Part shown: piece after piece, positions 1 to 33,900 of the stretch
How positions within the stretch are numbered: the stretch's first letter is position 1
Layout: the number at the start of each line of letters is the position of its first letter
Source of the DNA: Seriola aureovittata
Taxonomy: Eukaryota; Chordata; Actinopteri; Carangiformes; Carangidae
Reading direction: 5' to 3'
Length of the DNA stretch: 64,000 nt
NCBI RefSeq assembly: GCF_021018895.1
Contig: NC_079382.1
Location: forward strand, 18,091,501-18,155,500
Notes under the pieces: generated by a model
Told to the model about the DNA's origin: nothing
What the model saw: only the letters and a program-made list of their open reading frames with translations
The model's database searches: none
Made by a program: the position numbers and the translations under genes

Positions 1-864
1 TTGTATTACTTTTGGTGATTAATTAATACGATTAATAAACATGTGTAACTATATTAATAATGTATCATTTATAATAAAGATCAATCTGCTGACTGAAATC
101 TAAACACAGATGTGGTATCAGTGTTGATCAGTGGATGAAATCCATCAATAAGCTTTAAGATGTGACTGATGCGACTTCCAATGACCTATCGACTTTATAG
201 GCATTCACAATGTTTGGAAATCGTTCCCAGTGCATAGAAATGATTGTAGCATCTGAAAATGTAGGTTTACATTCTCAGCACTGATTTCTGTGAGCTGACA
301 TCCTGTTTTCATTTTTTCATTTCTGCATGTTATGACTTTTCAATATATCTTTCACTATGACGACCACGTTATTGATTCATGCTGTATTTTTTGCACTCCA
401 GTGTATTCTCAGTAAAGGGAGGTTCTCTTCATTACCACAAATCCTACATCTGACACAGTCAGGGGCCAAGCAGTGAGGGTTCCTGTTTCTCTTGTGCTGC
501 AACAAATGCACAGATGGTGTGTGGTTTATGTGTATAATTAATAAAAGCAGAAACATATGTTTTTGTGTTGAACTTTGTGTTTCTATTTCCACTCATACAA
601 ACATTCAAAACACTAGACATCAAAATGCATCTTCAGTGTCGAGCTCTTCTCCTGCTGTTCCAGGGTTAGACATCAGATGGTGCTATGGGCTTGTGAAATA
701 TATAATTTGTCCCAATGCCACTGCCCACCCTGAGTGAAAACTATCCTTGTGTTAAGTTCCTGTCATAATGTTGACTTTTAAAAACAGGAGGACTTTTAAG
801 GAATCAGCTGTTTTTTTTCTGATGAATAAATGATCTCTACAGAGTTTTGTGGCGCGTGCTAAAG

Positions 865-1159
865 CAGTGGTTCCCAACCTTCTTCCTTATGACGCGTTAA
901 AACAAAAAGTCTCTACCTGCTCCCCCTTGTCGCAGGTGTGTCATTAGTGTGGATACAAGTTTAGAGCAGTTGAACCAAAAAGTGTTTCTTCTCAGATTGT
1001 TTCATTTGAAGGATTTTAGGAGGCCCTAGTTACCTAGTATTTAAAAAAATACCTTAATTTTATGAAGTAAATGTGTTTTCTCTCATTTTGGTTTAATCAT
1101 CTTGTGACCCCTTAGGACGTTTTAGCGGGTTTGAACCCCATTCAGGTTGGGAACCACTG
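865..1159. mobile_element. hAT-like MITE with 16-bp terminal inverted repeats
   Basis: CAGTGGTTCCCAACCT at 865-880 is exactly inverted as AGGTTGGGAACCACTG at 1144-1159, bracketing 295 bp without coding capacity. CAGTGGTTCCCAA ends are typical of non-autonomous hAT elements in vertebrates. No clear 8-bp target duplication is visible. Confidence 0.8.
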
Positions 1160-4100
1160 AATAATCATAGTTTATTTAGGATATAGTTTTAAAGTGATTG
1201 GATTTTTTTATTTTCAGGGTTTTCAACAATGTTTCATGCATTTTAAGACATTTTTCCCAAACGGACAGCCTTGTAATCCTTCAATCTATTTTCAAGTACA
1301 AGCATGATTAATTCCTCTCAGCAACGACCACAGAGTATCTGCATCACTGGATCAAACAAAGAAAACTCCTCTGTGCAGTTGTCTTTCTTTTGTTGAACCT
1401 GATGTAAAGATCCGATTATTTAGCTGCAAAAGAAGAGGAAGAGCTGAACACTTTCACGATCTTGCTGTGTCCAAAGCCACACTGCAACAGCCAAGACATG
1501 ACTGACAGTGGACACTGTCCAGGGGTCATCTGAAAGGTCAAACAGCCTCTGAGAGGGTGTGTGTGTGTGTGTGTCTGTATGTATGTGTGTGGAGGAGTGG
1601 TGGGGGGGGGGCATCACTGTCCACTCCAGAAGGGCTGACGTCAAGGGTCAAAGTTGACTTTCCAAACCGTCACCCTCGAGTGAGCCATCAGGGGAGACAA
1701 GTTCCTCCCTCCCTCCGTTCCTCCATCCCCCGGGAACAACGGCTGCTGTCAAACCAGATAGAGGACACATGGGGGTGTCCTGGCAGGGGTTAAGTTTGAC
1801 TGAAGCGGCATTTGGTTCCTCTGACCTCAGCCTGGGGGTCAACTCAATTTCATTTCAATCGATCTCCTGAAGGATTTTTCATTACTTACACGTGTGAAAC
1901 TTATTCATTCATTAGCTCATAATTCAACAATACAAACAGGAATTAGATTATTTTCCCCAGTAGTTTGATGTAAATTCAAAGTGATTGTCTCATTTTCAGC
2001 TTGTTTCTTTGTAATTACTTAGGTATGTAGATGAGTCACTGCTTGTCTGTGATATTTGTTTTATCCGGTGAGAAAAAGCTCAATCCTGATGCCATTATCT
2101 GATTATAACATTGGCAAAGTAAAACCTAATTCCAGGAGCACTGTTTTTGATTTCTATTTTTAAAGATATATATTTAGCAAGCTCTTGCTACTTTATTCTA
2201 ACAACAGGATTTTATAATGAGTAAACATGGAAAATGCTCCTCACAAATCACATACCAGCCTACACCAGGTGAGTCGTAAACCTGTAAATGATGTGTGATG
2301 ATGATAATAACTGTAGTTTTCTCCCACTGCAATCACTGTAATTTCAGGGTAATTTCAGCCTCAATAGAAAATACTGGGTATAAAATATGAAACTAGTATT
2401 TTGCTAAATTGGACAGAAAATGGATTGAACTTTGATTAAATTACTTGAAGGAAATATTCCACATCCTGTGGGAGAGTTGTTGAGACTTTTCACTCAAAAC
2501 CATAAATGTCAACTTCAAAGAAACTTAATTAGGATTCATTCTCCAGAAATTATAAATAGGTGTGAAACATTTCTCAGCAAAACAGCTGGTGAGATATTTC
2601 TATCTGGACCAATTAACCATCCAACCATGGCTAAAAATCTACAAACCTTTATGTTATTTCTTGAAACTGAAACCTGAAATGGAAAAATTATTGTGCCAAC
2701 TGTATGTGAATCAGATAAACATACTAATCTTTTTGGATTAGTTTATTTTATTACATTTATTTGTATGGGGACAATGCACAAAAACATTATTCTCATACAA
2801 GCAGAAAAGATGTTTAGTACCAAATTTAGCTTCCAGAATAATCAAAAAACAGTAAATACTAAAGACAGTTTTAATTCATAAATACAAACATAAATACATA
2901 TTTCACATTGCGCCAAATACCAATCAATATAATAATCAAAGATACTGTGTCAAATCTTATTTCTTAAAATCCATCTTTTGGCATCATGTGAAAAAGTATA
3001 TTCATGCATGGCCCAAAAAAGTAAAGATCCTTAAAGCATCATCACATACGTGTTTCCCCTCTGACTGATCAAATGCAACAGTGGTTTGAGATTTAGATGA
3101 AATTAGGTGGCGACACATTGTCACCACACCAAAGGCATAACTCTGTAAAGTGGAACATTTGGCCTCAGGCGACCTGGTTATAATTTGTTTATCCCCAGAT
3201 CCAGGGGCCATATTTCACCTTAGTAACCTCATCAGTGCCATTCACCAACATCAGCAAGGAGGGAGGTAGAATTGGTTTTGGAGGATGGCAAAGTGGATTC
3301 GGATCCATTTGTATTAAAGTAAAAAAAAGCAACCTGCCAGACACACTGCTACTTTATCCAAGAAAGAAAGAAAAGGGAAATGAAGAGCATATGCACTTCT
3401 TTCTAGAAGACAGGACCAGTTTCCATTTGTAATCCTAGAAATAAGACGAGAAACTTCAAAACATCTTGCCATGATTATGAGAGTATAATTTGTCAGAATT
3501 TTAAACCAGTATATTATAATTCTGTTTATTTATCATTTGTAAAACACAGTCACAAAACACAGATACAACTGAATCCAAGCGACCACTAGTTAAAGTCAGA
3601 ACAGCTACTGTATATGGTCCCATTACAGGACCTGCAGCATTCCTACTTGGAACTGGATGTCCAGTTGATTGAAGAAGGTGCCAAGCGAGAAAAAAAACTT
3701 TATAAATATGGCATCAAATGGTGGGGCATCAAAAAAAATTGAACATCAGCAGAGTTTCATTCACAGTCCCTGTTTAAGGAAGGTCAGAGTTCAACTCAGA
3801 GCTCACTTGCAGCAAACCAACAACAACTGCTGTAACTGCACTGACAGACTGCCGACACCTTCAGTCTGCAGTCATTCTCCTCCATTGTCCTTCCCTTCCT
3901 TTGACCTCAGTGGCCATAAGTCCAGTCTTTGTTCATAAGTCTTATCATAATTATCAAACCGTAATGCTGGAGTCCAGCTGTGACAGCTACACAGTTAGAA
4001 AAAGATAATGGCATCACAGTTTTAACAGTGTTGGAGTTTACTGCAAGACCAGAGGAAGGACTTGTATTGAAGCCAAAACACAATGTATCTATTCTCAAAG

Positions 4101-4321
4101 CATTACTGTACGTTGACAACAATGTAATGCTGTCAATAAGAATGAGACAGTGTAGTCCCATGGTACTCTTTGGTTAAACTACAGTTATGCTGTTGATTCT
4201 GATCAAAGCAAAGACATTATGTAAGCGTTTTTAAATATATATAATATACATGTTATCTACCACAACAGCTGTGACCCCACAAAACAATACGTGTAGATAT
4301 AATAAGCCAAGATGCAACAGA

Positions 4322-4665
4322 TAAAATCTTTATAATAATAATAATCATTTTATTTATATAGCACTTTTCTTAACAAAGTTGCAAAGTGCGCTACAAAAAA
4401 AGTAAAACCAGATAAAAGAAAAATCCATAAAAAGTTTAGAACAGCATAATAATAAAGAAAAACATCTTAAATCATCATTATGCAAAAAGCAGACAGCAAT
4501 GAAATATGTAAAAACAATAATAAGGGATAATGCGTTTTGAGAAGAGATTTAAAGGAAGTTAAAGAGTTTCAGTGTCTGATTTGAGTCGGAAGAGAGTTCC
4601 AGAGTGTCGCGGCTCCATCAGCGAACACCCGGTCACCCTTAGCCACAAGCCTTGACCTTGGGGTG
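4322..4665 (-). repeat. LINE/SINE-type 3' end repeat
   Basis: It starts with ATTTATATAGCACTTTTC and GCAAAGTGCGCTACA and ends with GTCACCCTTAGCCACAAGC, a combination common in dispersed teleost retroposon tails. It is followed by a run of about 15 G. The strand given is the presumed retroposon orientation; the family is not named. Confidence 0.5.
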
Positions 4666-7600
4666 ACCGGGGGGGGGGGGGGGTTATGGGTTAAAATGCA
4701 TACCACACACAATTAGTAAAAGGTAGAGCGAGACAGCAATACAATATAATGGTTACCTGGGAATTTACAGTGGTCTTCGTTTGATATTTTTCTGGACATT
4801 TCTCTCCAGATTCATGCGTGTAATGAAATGGCGGTCTGATCACGTGTGGTTAGGACACACAGATGTGCCAGGACAAAGGCAGGGACTGAAACATCAATTA
4901 ACATCAAATAAAACTACTAAGGGTAGTCTTTCTTTCAAAGCCATCTGTTGATTTGATAGCAATTATCCACATTCTCACTCCATTATTCATGCCAAATACA
5001 CTTTTAAATGAGGGAAAACATACTCTCATTAATATAATGAATGTCTGATGTTTTTACCCCTGTGACCAAAATGATGGAGTGCTGAATATCTTTGAAATAA
5101 AGGACAGACGTGTGTGGAGGGTTTCTGCTGTGACAATGGCTCCCAGATAAACTGCCTGTACGTCAGAAACAGAGACGTAGGGGAGCCCTGCCTCTCCGCA
5201 GTTGACTTCAAATGTCACTGTTCAAGTCACCATCTTGCCCCCCCCCCATTCACAGTCATCCTGTACCACTGTAGGCCTTCTGCAGAGCGGAGGTTATCTT
5301 GTCAGGGGGCATTAGAGGGCGTCTTAATTGGTCCTTCCAGGCAGGTAATTAGCTCTGATGGCATGTGCTCCCATAGTGATGCGAATGACAAGGACACAGA
5401 CACGTCCCACAACTCACCCTAATCACCCACACACACATAAAGTCTGACCCAAGGAGTTGCCACATTCTCTGGTCATTCTTTGGAAAAGACAATAGGTCTG
5501 GCTTGTTAAAATAGGCTCCCTCTCAGCGGGGGGGCAGAGGAGCCGCAGCAGCTGTCCCATACTATCAGGCTTCAATGGTCCCAGCAGCAGCCTCAGAAAC
5601 CATCCAGTCCGGGGTTTTTGTTTTTTTAACTTTTGTGAGGACATATTACATCTCATTAGCAGGAAAATACAAAAGAAGCATAAACTTAAATGTTCCCTTC
5701 ATCTCTGTTTTGTTCAGTGGAGACATAGAGTTCAAAGCCAGTTGAAGATTCCTTTTAAAAGTGAAATATGACACTATAAGAATACACTTCATTAAACATG
5801 GAGCATAGTGTCAATGTGAAAATATAAAGGTTAACCCTTTACGTGCCATCAGAAAGCTGTAAAATAGGGCGGCAGAATTTAAATAAAAGTTAAAAAAACT
5901 CCTGCAAACTATCTATATAACCAGGATCATAGCTATCACTAAGGAAACATCATTCAGATGTATTGGTTATTGTAATTTGAGTTTGTAGCCTTATTCCATG
6001 TATCAGATTTCTTAAGTATGATTTTAATGTTTTCTCAGGATAAGTATATAAACGTTTCATGTTTTTGGGCAACAAAACTGAATTTTAACCCAATAGCAGA
6101 GGTTGGGTTTTCACATGCCTGGCAGTGCAGGGAACGCTTCGACACAATATTCACACCCTAATAAAGAAACTATATCCAAACAGTAAAAATGAATAAATGA
6201 AATTGGACATTTTATAATGTTTTGTTTTTAAATACTCTTTTGGGTGATGATGAATTTGGACCTTGTTAAGATTATATGAAAATATAATATACAAAACTAG
6301 TAATATCACAGCATCAATGAGACTTGAGAGACTTCAAGGATTAATTAATAAAGTGTATTTAAAAAATGTTTGGGTCTCCTGAAAGCCCGGCCCCTCTATG
6401 GAAAATGACTTCAGTGCAACTTCCAGCCGAGTTTGACTGACTCTTACTATTCTCTGCCACAATAGCTTTACTTAGCTTCCACCGAATGCCATTTCTGGTC
6501 TATTTGTATCCATGGAAGACAAACAAGTAGCAGGAACCCCAGTGAACTGAGAGCACTGCGGGTGAGGTGCCTATTCTCTGGTAGAATAATGATGACAAAA
6601 CAGGAATTCTGACCTTGTTCGGGGGAACACATCCTGGGGCACGCAAGCAACAAGGGAACAGAACAATAATAGCTTTTCCTAAAAATATACGGGCCTGACA
6701 GACGAGGTTTTCCATTACAATGGCCTTGAGAGTGTTAAAGGAGGAGGGATTTTCTCTTCATGAGGCAGTTCAACATAGATCGGATTCACTTACGCTGCTG
6801 ATGAAGCTAGTAAGCAGACACGTGCATCCCACCTTGCTGTGTTGTTTTACTGTACGTACTCTTTGCTGATAAGCATTTTTAAACATTTTATTATCACAAC
6901 CAAATTCAAGTTATTTGAAGGTGTTTCAGGTTTCTGCATGCTGACCATTAGATGACTTGACATTTGGATCTTTTTCTTTCAAAGCTGTAATAATGTTTTT
7001 TAACAAGATATTTCAATGCATATGCTTCAATACTGAAGGTGTGTGACCATTCAAAGCCATCATGTCACTATTTTTACCAGCACAAAACATCAAACTAGAA
7101 TATTTTTGTCTTCCTTCTCAACTCAAATCAGTCAAGTCTAAATTATGTCAGGCTACAGATAACTCAAGTCATGATTTTTGGGACTCAAACCTGCACGAAT
7201 AGATTGTTTGGCCACTTGAGAGCAGAATGAGTCCTAAAACCCAGAAATTAGTTAGCAGCTTACCACTTCCTGTTCCCTCGGCCTGTGGTTTATGGGTTTT
7301 TGGTTAGATGGCTGAAATAAGGTCTGTGGTTAACACAAGCTCTAGACATTTTACATAAAATACCTCAGTACACCAGTTGTGATTTCCTTAATCTTTTATG
7401 TCTCTTTTATGGCGCTTTGGCAAACTACTACTAACTTTGTAGGAGGAAAGGCTTTTGTAGAGAAGTGAAGAGCTAAATCAAACAATAAGTTGCAAGTTTA
7501 GCAATGGTCACGTTGAAGTCATGCACTCAGGCTTAAAAAATCCTAAAGGTGGTGTTCATTTGTGAAGATTGTCTTGCTGAACAAAACGTGTTTGTCACAG

Positions 7601-9989
7601 AACTTATTTTCTGCAGTAATCCAAAAGCCAATGTAAAACATCCCATTGGCTTTTTGTCGAGGGAACCAGGGTGATGCTAACTTCTGGGTTGGCAAACAAA
7701 AATACGTAATCCCTGCAGTACATCTGCTGCCTTAGGTACTAAATGCTCCACTATGTTTATCAGCTGTTTCTGTAACTGTAGCTGTGTCTGTCTGCTGATT
7801 GGTGCAGTTGCATGTTGCGATGAAACTAAACCAAGACAGTTCAGCTGTGGGCTGCAAAACCAAAACAATGTGAAAAACTAAAAAGCTCCACTGAGCTGAG
7901 TGGAACTGTAGAGTCGGGCTCAACACCACAAGTAATGACTTTCATGTTACACAAGGTCATTTAATCCAATTTAAAAATATCAATTACTGCAGCTTTGAAT
8001 CTAACTCAAATTCAAGTCTCAAGTCTGCCAACCTCATGCCTGATCAGTTTATATGGAACTTGATAAGCCCAGTCCTGTCACCATCATGTCTTCACCATGG
8101 ATCCTCTATCAACACCTCACACACCTCAACCACACAACATACAGATTTCTGTGCTGAGATATCGAGTGCCCTTTTGACACATGGCGCTATTTTGAAATCC
8201 AAGCTTGCGTGGGAGGATTTAGGAGCGTCTCCTGGACGAGGCAAGTGGCGGCTGAACGTCCAGACTGCTGGACGGGAGGATACCGGTCATCTTGACCCAC
8301 ACCCTGAGCCTGCTAACAGAGGTGCAGCAGCCACCTTGGCTAAGTGCATTCCCTGGGGTCCTGTCCCAAATCCCTGCTTGACCCTGACTGATAAACTGTG
8401 CTATGGATAGACCACTCAGTTTTTCCTTTTAAAATACGGGTTAATTCAAAGTTTCCACAACAACAAATGGTTCTCTTGGCTACTGCGGTTCATGTAATGA
8501 TCTACAGAGGTTTTTTTAGGAACAGAAAACCCCATATGTCTCCAGTCAAAATGATATTTTATTAACCAGTATCAGTACTTTATGAGCATCTTCACATAAC
8601 ACAATGAATGGGTTTCTGATCCATTTCTTGATCCATTTTACGGGAGTATATGTGAGTCGCCATATGCATACATGTTGAAAAGTATTAAACTATACCATAA
8701 AAGTTCTGATTTCATAAAGCAAAAAAAATGAGAGATGGACAAACAGGATGAGGTTGTGAATTAAGAGACAGTAAGACATAAAAAAGAAAAAGAAGGATGA
8801 ACTACACGGACAGACAGGAAGAGAAAGTTTTGTGGCTTCAGGAGGCTCCAGGTTTTGGTATTGTACTAAGCTCAGGGAAGTCTGGCCTGCGTCAGCCGCC
8901 TGCAGACAGTAATTGGCCACGACTGTCAGGACCCTGCACTCGCATGTTTATGGAAGGATGGGATTAACACGTTATGGGCCCCAGTACCCGTCTGAGAAGC
9001 TGATAAGATTTTTGGAGGCCCTTTTTGTGGGTGATGTTTAGATGAGGCCCAAAAGAGGATCCAGTGTACGGAAAGTTCACCATGCAGAAAAAAAGTGCAG
9101 TATTCACTTTCTTCAGGTGACTATGTTCAGGACACAGAGAAGTGATTTATTTGCAACAACATACATCCATGTACTTCTTTATTCTGTAGTGTCATTTTAT
9201 TCTCTCGTTCTTGTGCCACAGTTTCTTTGTGTCCACTGTTCTGAGAATGGCAATAAACCAGAGCAGGGGGACTCCTGCACAATACTTCAACTCAGCAGTC
9301 CCTCCCGTCTTATCGTGCACTCCAGCTTGGCCGGATTGGGCAATATAAATTGGACGTGCCCAAAAGAGACGCCGGTTCCTCTTTTGGGTCTACACATTGT
9401 TTCGTCTAGGCCTGTATTTATTTAGATGTAAATCAGCTTGCAAAAGTGTTACGTCCTGTCCTTGTGTAGTGGGCGGAGGACTGGTGCTCATTTGTTGGAG
9501 GAAGTCAGCTCCATCGAGATTGGAGCTCTGCGGATTGTTTTCCATTATAAGGCTGTTATTGATGTGAGAGGGTGACATCATGCAGCCTCACCCTTCAAGG
9601 CTGGGTCAGTGAGAAAGAACTCCCACACCAATCTCTTACTCAGCATCATCGTGAGGATGCTGGGCTTCTCATCATGCTGCCATGAATATGAAGCTGTGTA
9701 GGGGTTTTAAAGGTGCAGCCTGTCAACTAAAGAGTCCCACAACTTAAACTCAAAACACACAATCGGATTAATCAAATACATTTTTTATTTTTTTATTTCA
9801 GTGGCTCACATGGATGAATTATGAGATATAGGTAAAAGACCTGGTCTTAGTAGTAGTTTTGGTCTTGATGCTGCTTTTCAGTCTTTGTAGATGTTTTTGC
9901 ATCACTTTGCAGTCATTTCTCAAATGTCTGCAGTCATTTGCTTTTCTTAGTCATTTTGCATCTCTTTAAGGTGATTCTGCATTGCTTTA

Positions 9990-10060
9990 TGGTCATTCAT
10001 TCATTCATTCATTCATTCATTAGTCATAACGCTTTATCCTTGCATGGTGGCTGGAGTCAA
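9990..10060 (-). repeat. Fragment of common teleost retroposon, ATTC-repeat end
   Basis: A tandem TCAT tract (about 9997-10021) is followed by AACGCTTTATCCTTGCATGG and TGGCTGGAGTC. This is the tail end of the same dispersed family seen more fully at 26.5-26.77 kb. Confidence 0.5.
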
Positions 10061-10078
10061 TCAATCAATTTGTTCGAC

Positions 10079-10195
10079 CTGTACAAAAGTGAAAGTGTAA
10101 AAGTGAGAATGGCATCAGTTTCCTCATCTAACTCTTCTCAAGAAAGTAAGGAAGCATGTTACCCAAAATGTCAAACTATTCGACTTTGGAAGTAA
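10079..10195 (+). repeat. Half copy of the palindromic fish element seen at 36.4-36.9 kb
   Basis: GAATGGCATCAGTTTCCTCATCTAACTCTTCTCAAGAAAG and CCCAAAATGTCAAACTATTC match the right arm of the element at 36370-36857, in the same order. The left arm is absent. Confidence 0.55.
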
Positions 10196-11084
10196 TAATA
10201 CAACTGCATCCCACGCTCTTAAATCTCCTGACGATGACCATGAACACCAGTAAAAGCGCCACAAAAGAGCTAGTAGACTATACAGTATTTCAGTTGAGAA
10301 ACACAACCAATGCAAATTGGCATCTATAAATAAACGGCTTTCATTATAAACTAGGTGTAATACTTAAAGATTTGGTCTTTAAATAAATCTTGTTCATTTA
10401 TTTTCACTAAAAGGTGCAAAAGTGCAGTTTAAAATAATTTTAAAGCTTCTTCTTTCAAAGCATGATGCCCTTGATGAATAATGCACTTTGCCTCTAGGAC
10501 AATTAGTAACAATTACGTCACCTTTTTTTGGCCTTCTACTTGTGCTTCCCCTGAGCCAATCAGTGGCATGTTAAAAACACCAAACATAACGGTGAGATGT
10601 AGCATTCATTACACCAGGGTTTGTCTTTGTCTTTAGTTCTTGGTTGTCATCTGTGTCTACTGTTAAGCATACATTTTGATCATTTTTGTGATTGTTTCAG
10701 CTAGTGTGAGCTGGGACAGACTCCAGCCACCCCTGCACAGGATGAGCAAGTAGATGCATAATGGATGGGTGAACATTAAACTGTACGGAATACTATTTTA
10801 GTTTGTGCTTGTTGGCCTTTTATTTACATGAAGTTTGTTGTTTGTTTGTGTCATTTAATGGTCTCTGATTATGAAGGAACCAAAAAAATCCCACACACTG
10901 CATTCACTTTATTAGCAACTTTTCAGCATGCAAAATACATTAGGATGCAAGAGGGGGAAAAAGGAGGGAATAAAGAAGAAAGAGAAAGATGAAGAAAAGT
11001 TGTTCTCAAAAGATGTTATTTCTACATCATAAAAATGAAGTGAAGAGTCTGCAGGCAGTGTTGTTTCAGAATGTGTTTGAATCT

Positions 11085-11254
11085 ATATTTCTGGCGAGTA
11101 ATTAACTATCATCCGTAGTATTGCTCATTTCCACTCTCGCCATCCTCGCTCCTTTGAGTCTCATGTCCTCTCCCGGCTTCCGTAGACATTCCTTCACTGT
11201 CAGTTAGTGTGCGGTGACAGACAACCATCGCTGAGCCACCAACCCAGCCAAACT
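11085..11254 (+). promoter_or_regulatory. nudt14: Likely nudt14 core promoter and 5' UTR
   Basis: The 170 bp before the nudt14 ATG are less AT-rich than the surroundings and lack a TATA box. They contain an ETS-type core in inverted orientation (CTTCCG, 11177-11182), which is common in housekeeping promoters. The transcription start cannot be placed from sequence alone. Confidence 0.4.
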
Positions 11255-31779
<20,525 letters not shown>

Positions 31780-32114
31780 CTAGTATTAACCAACCCGCTT
31801 TCTACCATTTATTCCAAATTAAATCAAACACTGGCCCAGCACTTCCTCTCTTCCCCTTCTGGCTCTTCATCCTGTGTTGCCTTTTTTGCTTATTGGTACA
31901 TGATGAAGGGTGGGCCCCTTGTCTTGTTGCCAGCAGGTATCTTTAAGTTTTGTCCTGTCTACCTTTTTAAATTTTATGTGGTCTTAATATTTTTCCTAAA
32001 AAAAACAAACAAAACAAACTTGCCATAGCTGTTTGCCTCTGGCACTTTGTTTCATTTACTGTGCCATCTGTTACAAATGGCTGGATATCACTGATTTCAT
32101 TTGCCTGCCCTTGA
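31780..32114 (+). other. nudt14: Presumed nudt14 3' UTR
   Basis: The sequence after the stop is AT-rich and has an ATTAAA at 31818-31823, very close to the stop, with no strong AATAAA before the MITE at 32116. The transcript end cannot be fixed, and the UTR may run into the MITE. Confidence 0.3.
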
Positions 32115-32115
32115 T

Positions 32116-32743
32116 TTAAAGGAATGCTCCACTGGTTTTTGTTGTGGATGTTGAATGTTACTTTCAGGATATGTTACTGGCTGATTAAAAAACAACAAAA
32201 ACATTTCCCTTTCCTTTTAACCCTTCCTGCAAAACCCACTGTTCACTGCAAACTCTGTGTTTTATGCTGCGTTCATGTCACATCGGAGTTATCGTTATTA
32301 CAAGTTTCCGACTTGTAATTACAATAGGTAACCGTGTTTTTCCTGAAACACAATTTTAGTCCATGGATTTGATCTTATATTGTCAGCCCACTATATTTTT
32401 AAGTCTCACAAAGCCAGCTCTGTCGTCGTACAACAATCTTGATGTCATCAACATAAGTTGCTTCATAAGTCCCTTCTCTACCAATCCATCCCATATGACG
32501 TGAACTCAGCATTAAACCACGATGCTAACTAGCCATATACCCCTGGTTAGCTCGGGTTTGCTGACATTTTAATGTGCTAGCATTTGCATTGGAGCCATAT
32601 TCATGCAAACGTTTATATTGCATCTAATGTAATAACAAGACACAGCAGATGAGCAGTGGCTACTTTTTGCAAATGTTCACTGATGACATAGAGGCAAGGC
32701 AAATAAAATAAGATAGAATAAAAACAGTGGAGTATTCCTTTAA
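32116..32743. mobile_element. MITE with about 23-bp terminal inverted repeats
   Basis: TTAAAGGAATGCTCCACTGG at the left end is mirrored by GTGGAGTATTCCTTTAA at the right end (32727-32743). The 628-bp interior has no coding capacity. The ends resemble the TTAAAGGAATA-type termini of other fish inverted-repeat elements. Confidence 0.72.
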
Positions 32744-33831
32744 GCCATGATCCAGTAATGCAAAAACTATGCTAGTCAATTGTGGGGCCTTGTAACTACG
32801 CAGGTGTTAGGTGTGTTTTAACCACCAATTGTTCAGGCATGCCTCAATTAATTTCTCTGATCCACAGCCTTTAAGCAATACTTATCACAGTACCCCGGGC
32901 TAAACAATCACTCAGTGTCGCTGAACTCAACTCTCACTCTGTTGGAAATCCTTCATCAAGTCAAACCAGTCGACATATTTGCAGACTTTATTCACTGCAC
33001 AGAAGGAAAAAAAAAAAAAAGCATACACCTACCTCTGCACCGAGGGCCTAATTTCTGTTTTCAGTGTGTCATTGTACTCAAGCACAATCCTGATTTGAAG
33101 CATACTGTACTAGATTAGTAGAAGATGTAACACACTGAAATCCACTTCAAATGACATCCTCACGTTTAGTTAGGACTTCAAAAAGCTGCAGTGGATTTAC
33201 AGTTTGTTTTCAGAACCAGATGTTTTGTCTCTAAAATGTCAGTGAACAACCTGAAATCCCTTTGACATAGAGTTTTTATTGACACAGAGGAATTTCTTTT
33301 TAGCCTCTATTGCATATTCTTCTTTCTGAGATAAAGACAAACTGCAAAATACAGCAAGTCTTCAAAGGTCAAATCCTCTATTTATTTATTTTTTTAAATC
33401 ATTTTCATTACAAGTAAGTCATTTCTAGGGAGTTAATTTTATCCCTGGCATGTTACGGTTACATTTTGAACACAATGCAGGTTTAGGAGCATGTTTGGAA
33501 GGAGTTCAACCATCTAACAGATTGCCTTTAATCATAATTCATTTGGGAAGGTCCAGTGTAATACGCAAAGTTAATCTCAACAGCAGTTTGCCAAAATCTC
33601 AGGTCCAAAATCATCAAACCTTTGGTCATATTCAGGGAAAATCTCTGAATGTGATGATGACCAGCATGTCACTATTATAGTAATATATCTCAAAATCACT
33701 TGCAGCTTATAGGCAACAACGTTCTTACTCTTCTTACTATAGTATATGTTAGTATTTTTCTTCATTCAAAAAAAGGGCTGGTACTTCTTTTATTATTTAA
33801 TATGTGATGAAACAACCCCCCCTCCCCTCCA

Positions 33832-33900
33832 CACCCCACCCCACACACACACACACACACACACATGCAGACACACGCACACACAAACACACACACACAC
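33832..33900. repeat. Imperfect CA microsatellite
   Basis: CA tract interrupted by TGCAGA and GCA units, preceded by a C-rich run. Confidence 0.9.

Larger units (their letters stand above)
1..11084. other. Intergenic DNA upstream of nudt14
   Basis: No exon with a recognisable protein and splice context was found on either strand. The block contains a hAT-like inverted-repeat element (865-1159), a LINE/SINE-type 3' end (about 4322-4665), fragments of common fish retroposons near 10.0 and 10.7 kb, and AT-rich unique sequence. Repeat-free, less AT-rich stretches at about 5260-5420, 8160-8410 and 8870-9020 could be regulatory. Confidence 0.6.

Noticed and set aside
8036..8410. 124-residue open frame on the + strand upstream of nudt14
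   Set aside because: No recognisable protein family, no start context or splice support, and composition like non-coding DNA; a chance frame in a less AT-rich stretch.
31818..31823. ATTAAA as the nudt14 polyadenylation signal
   Set aside because: Only about 40 bp after the stop codon and without a clear downstream GU-rich element; kept only as a possibility.
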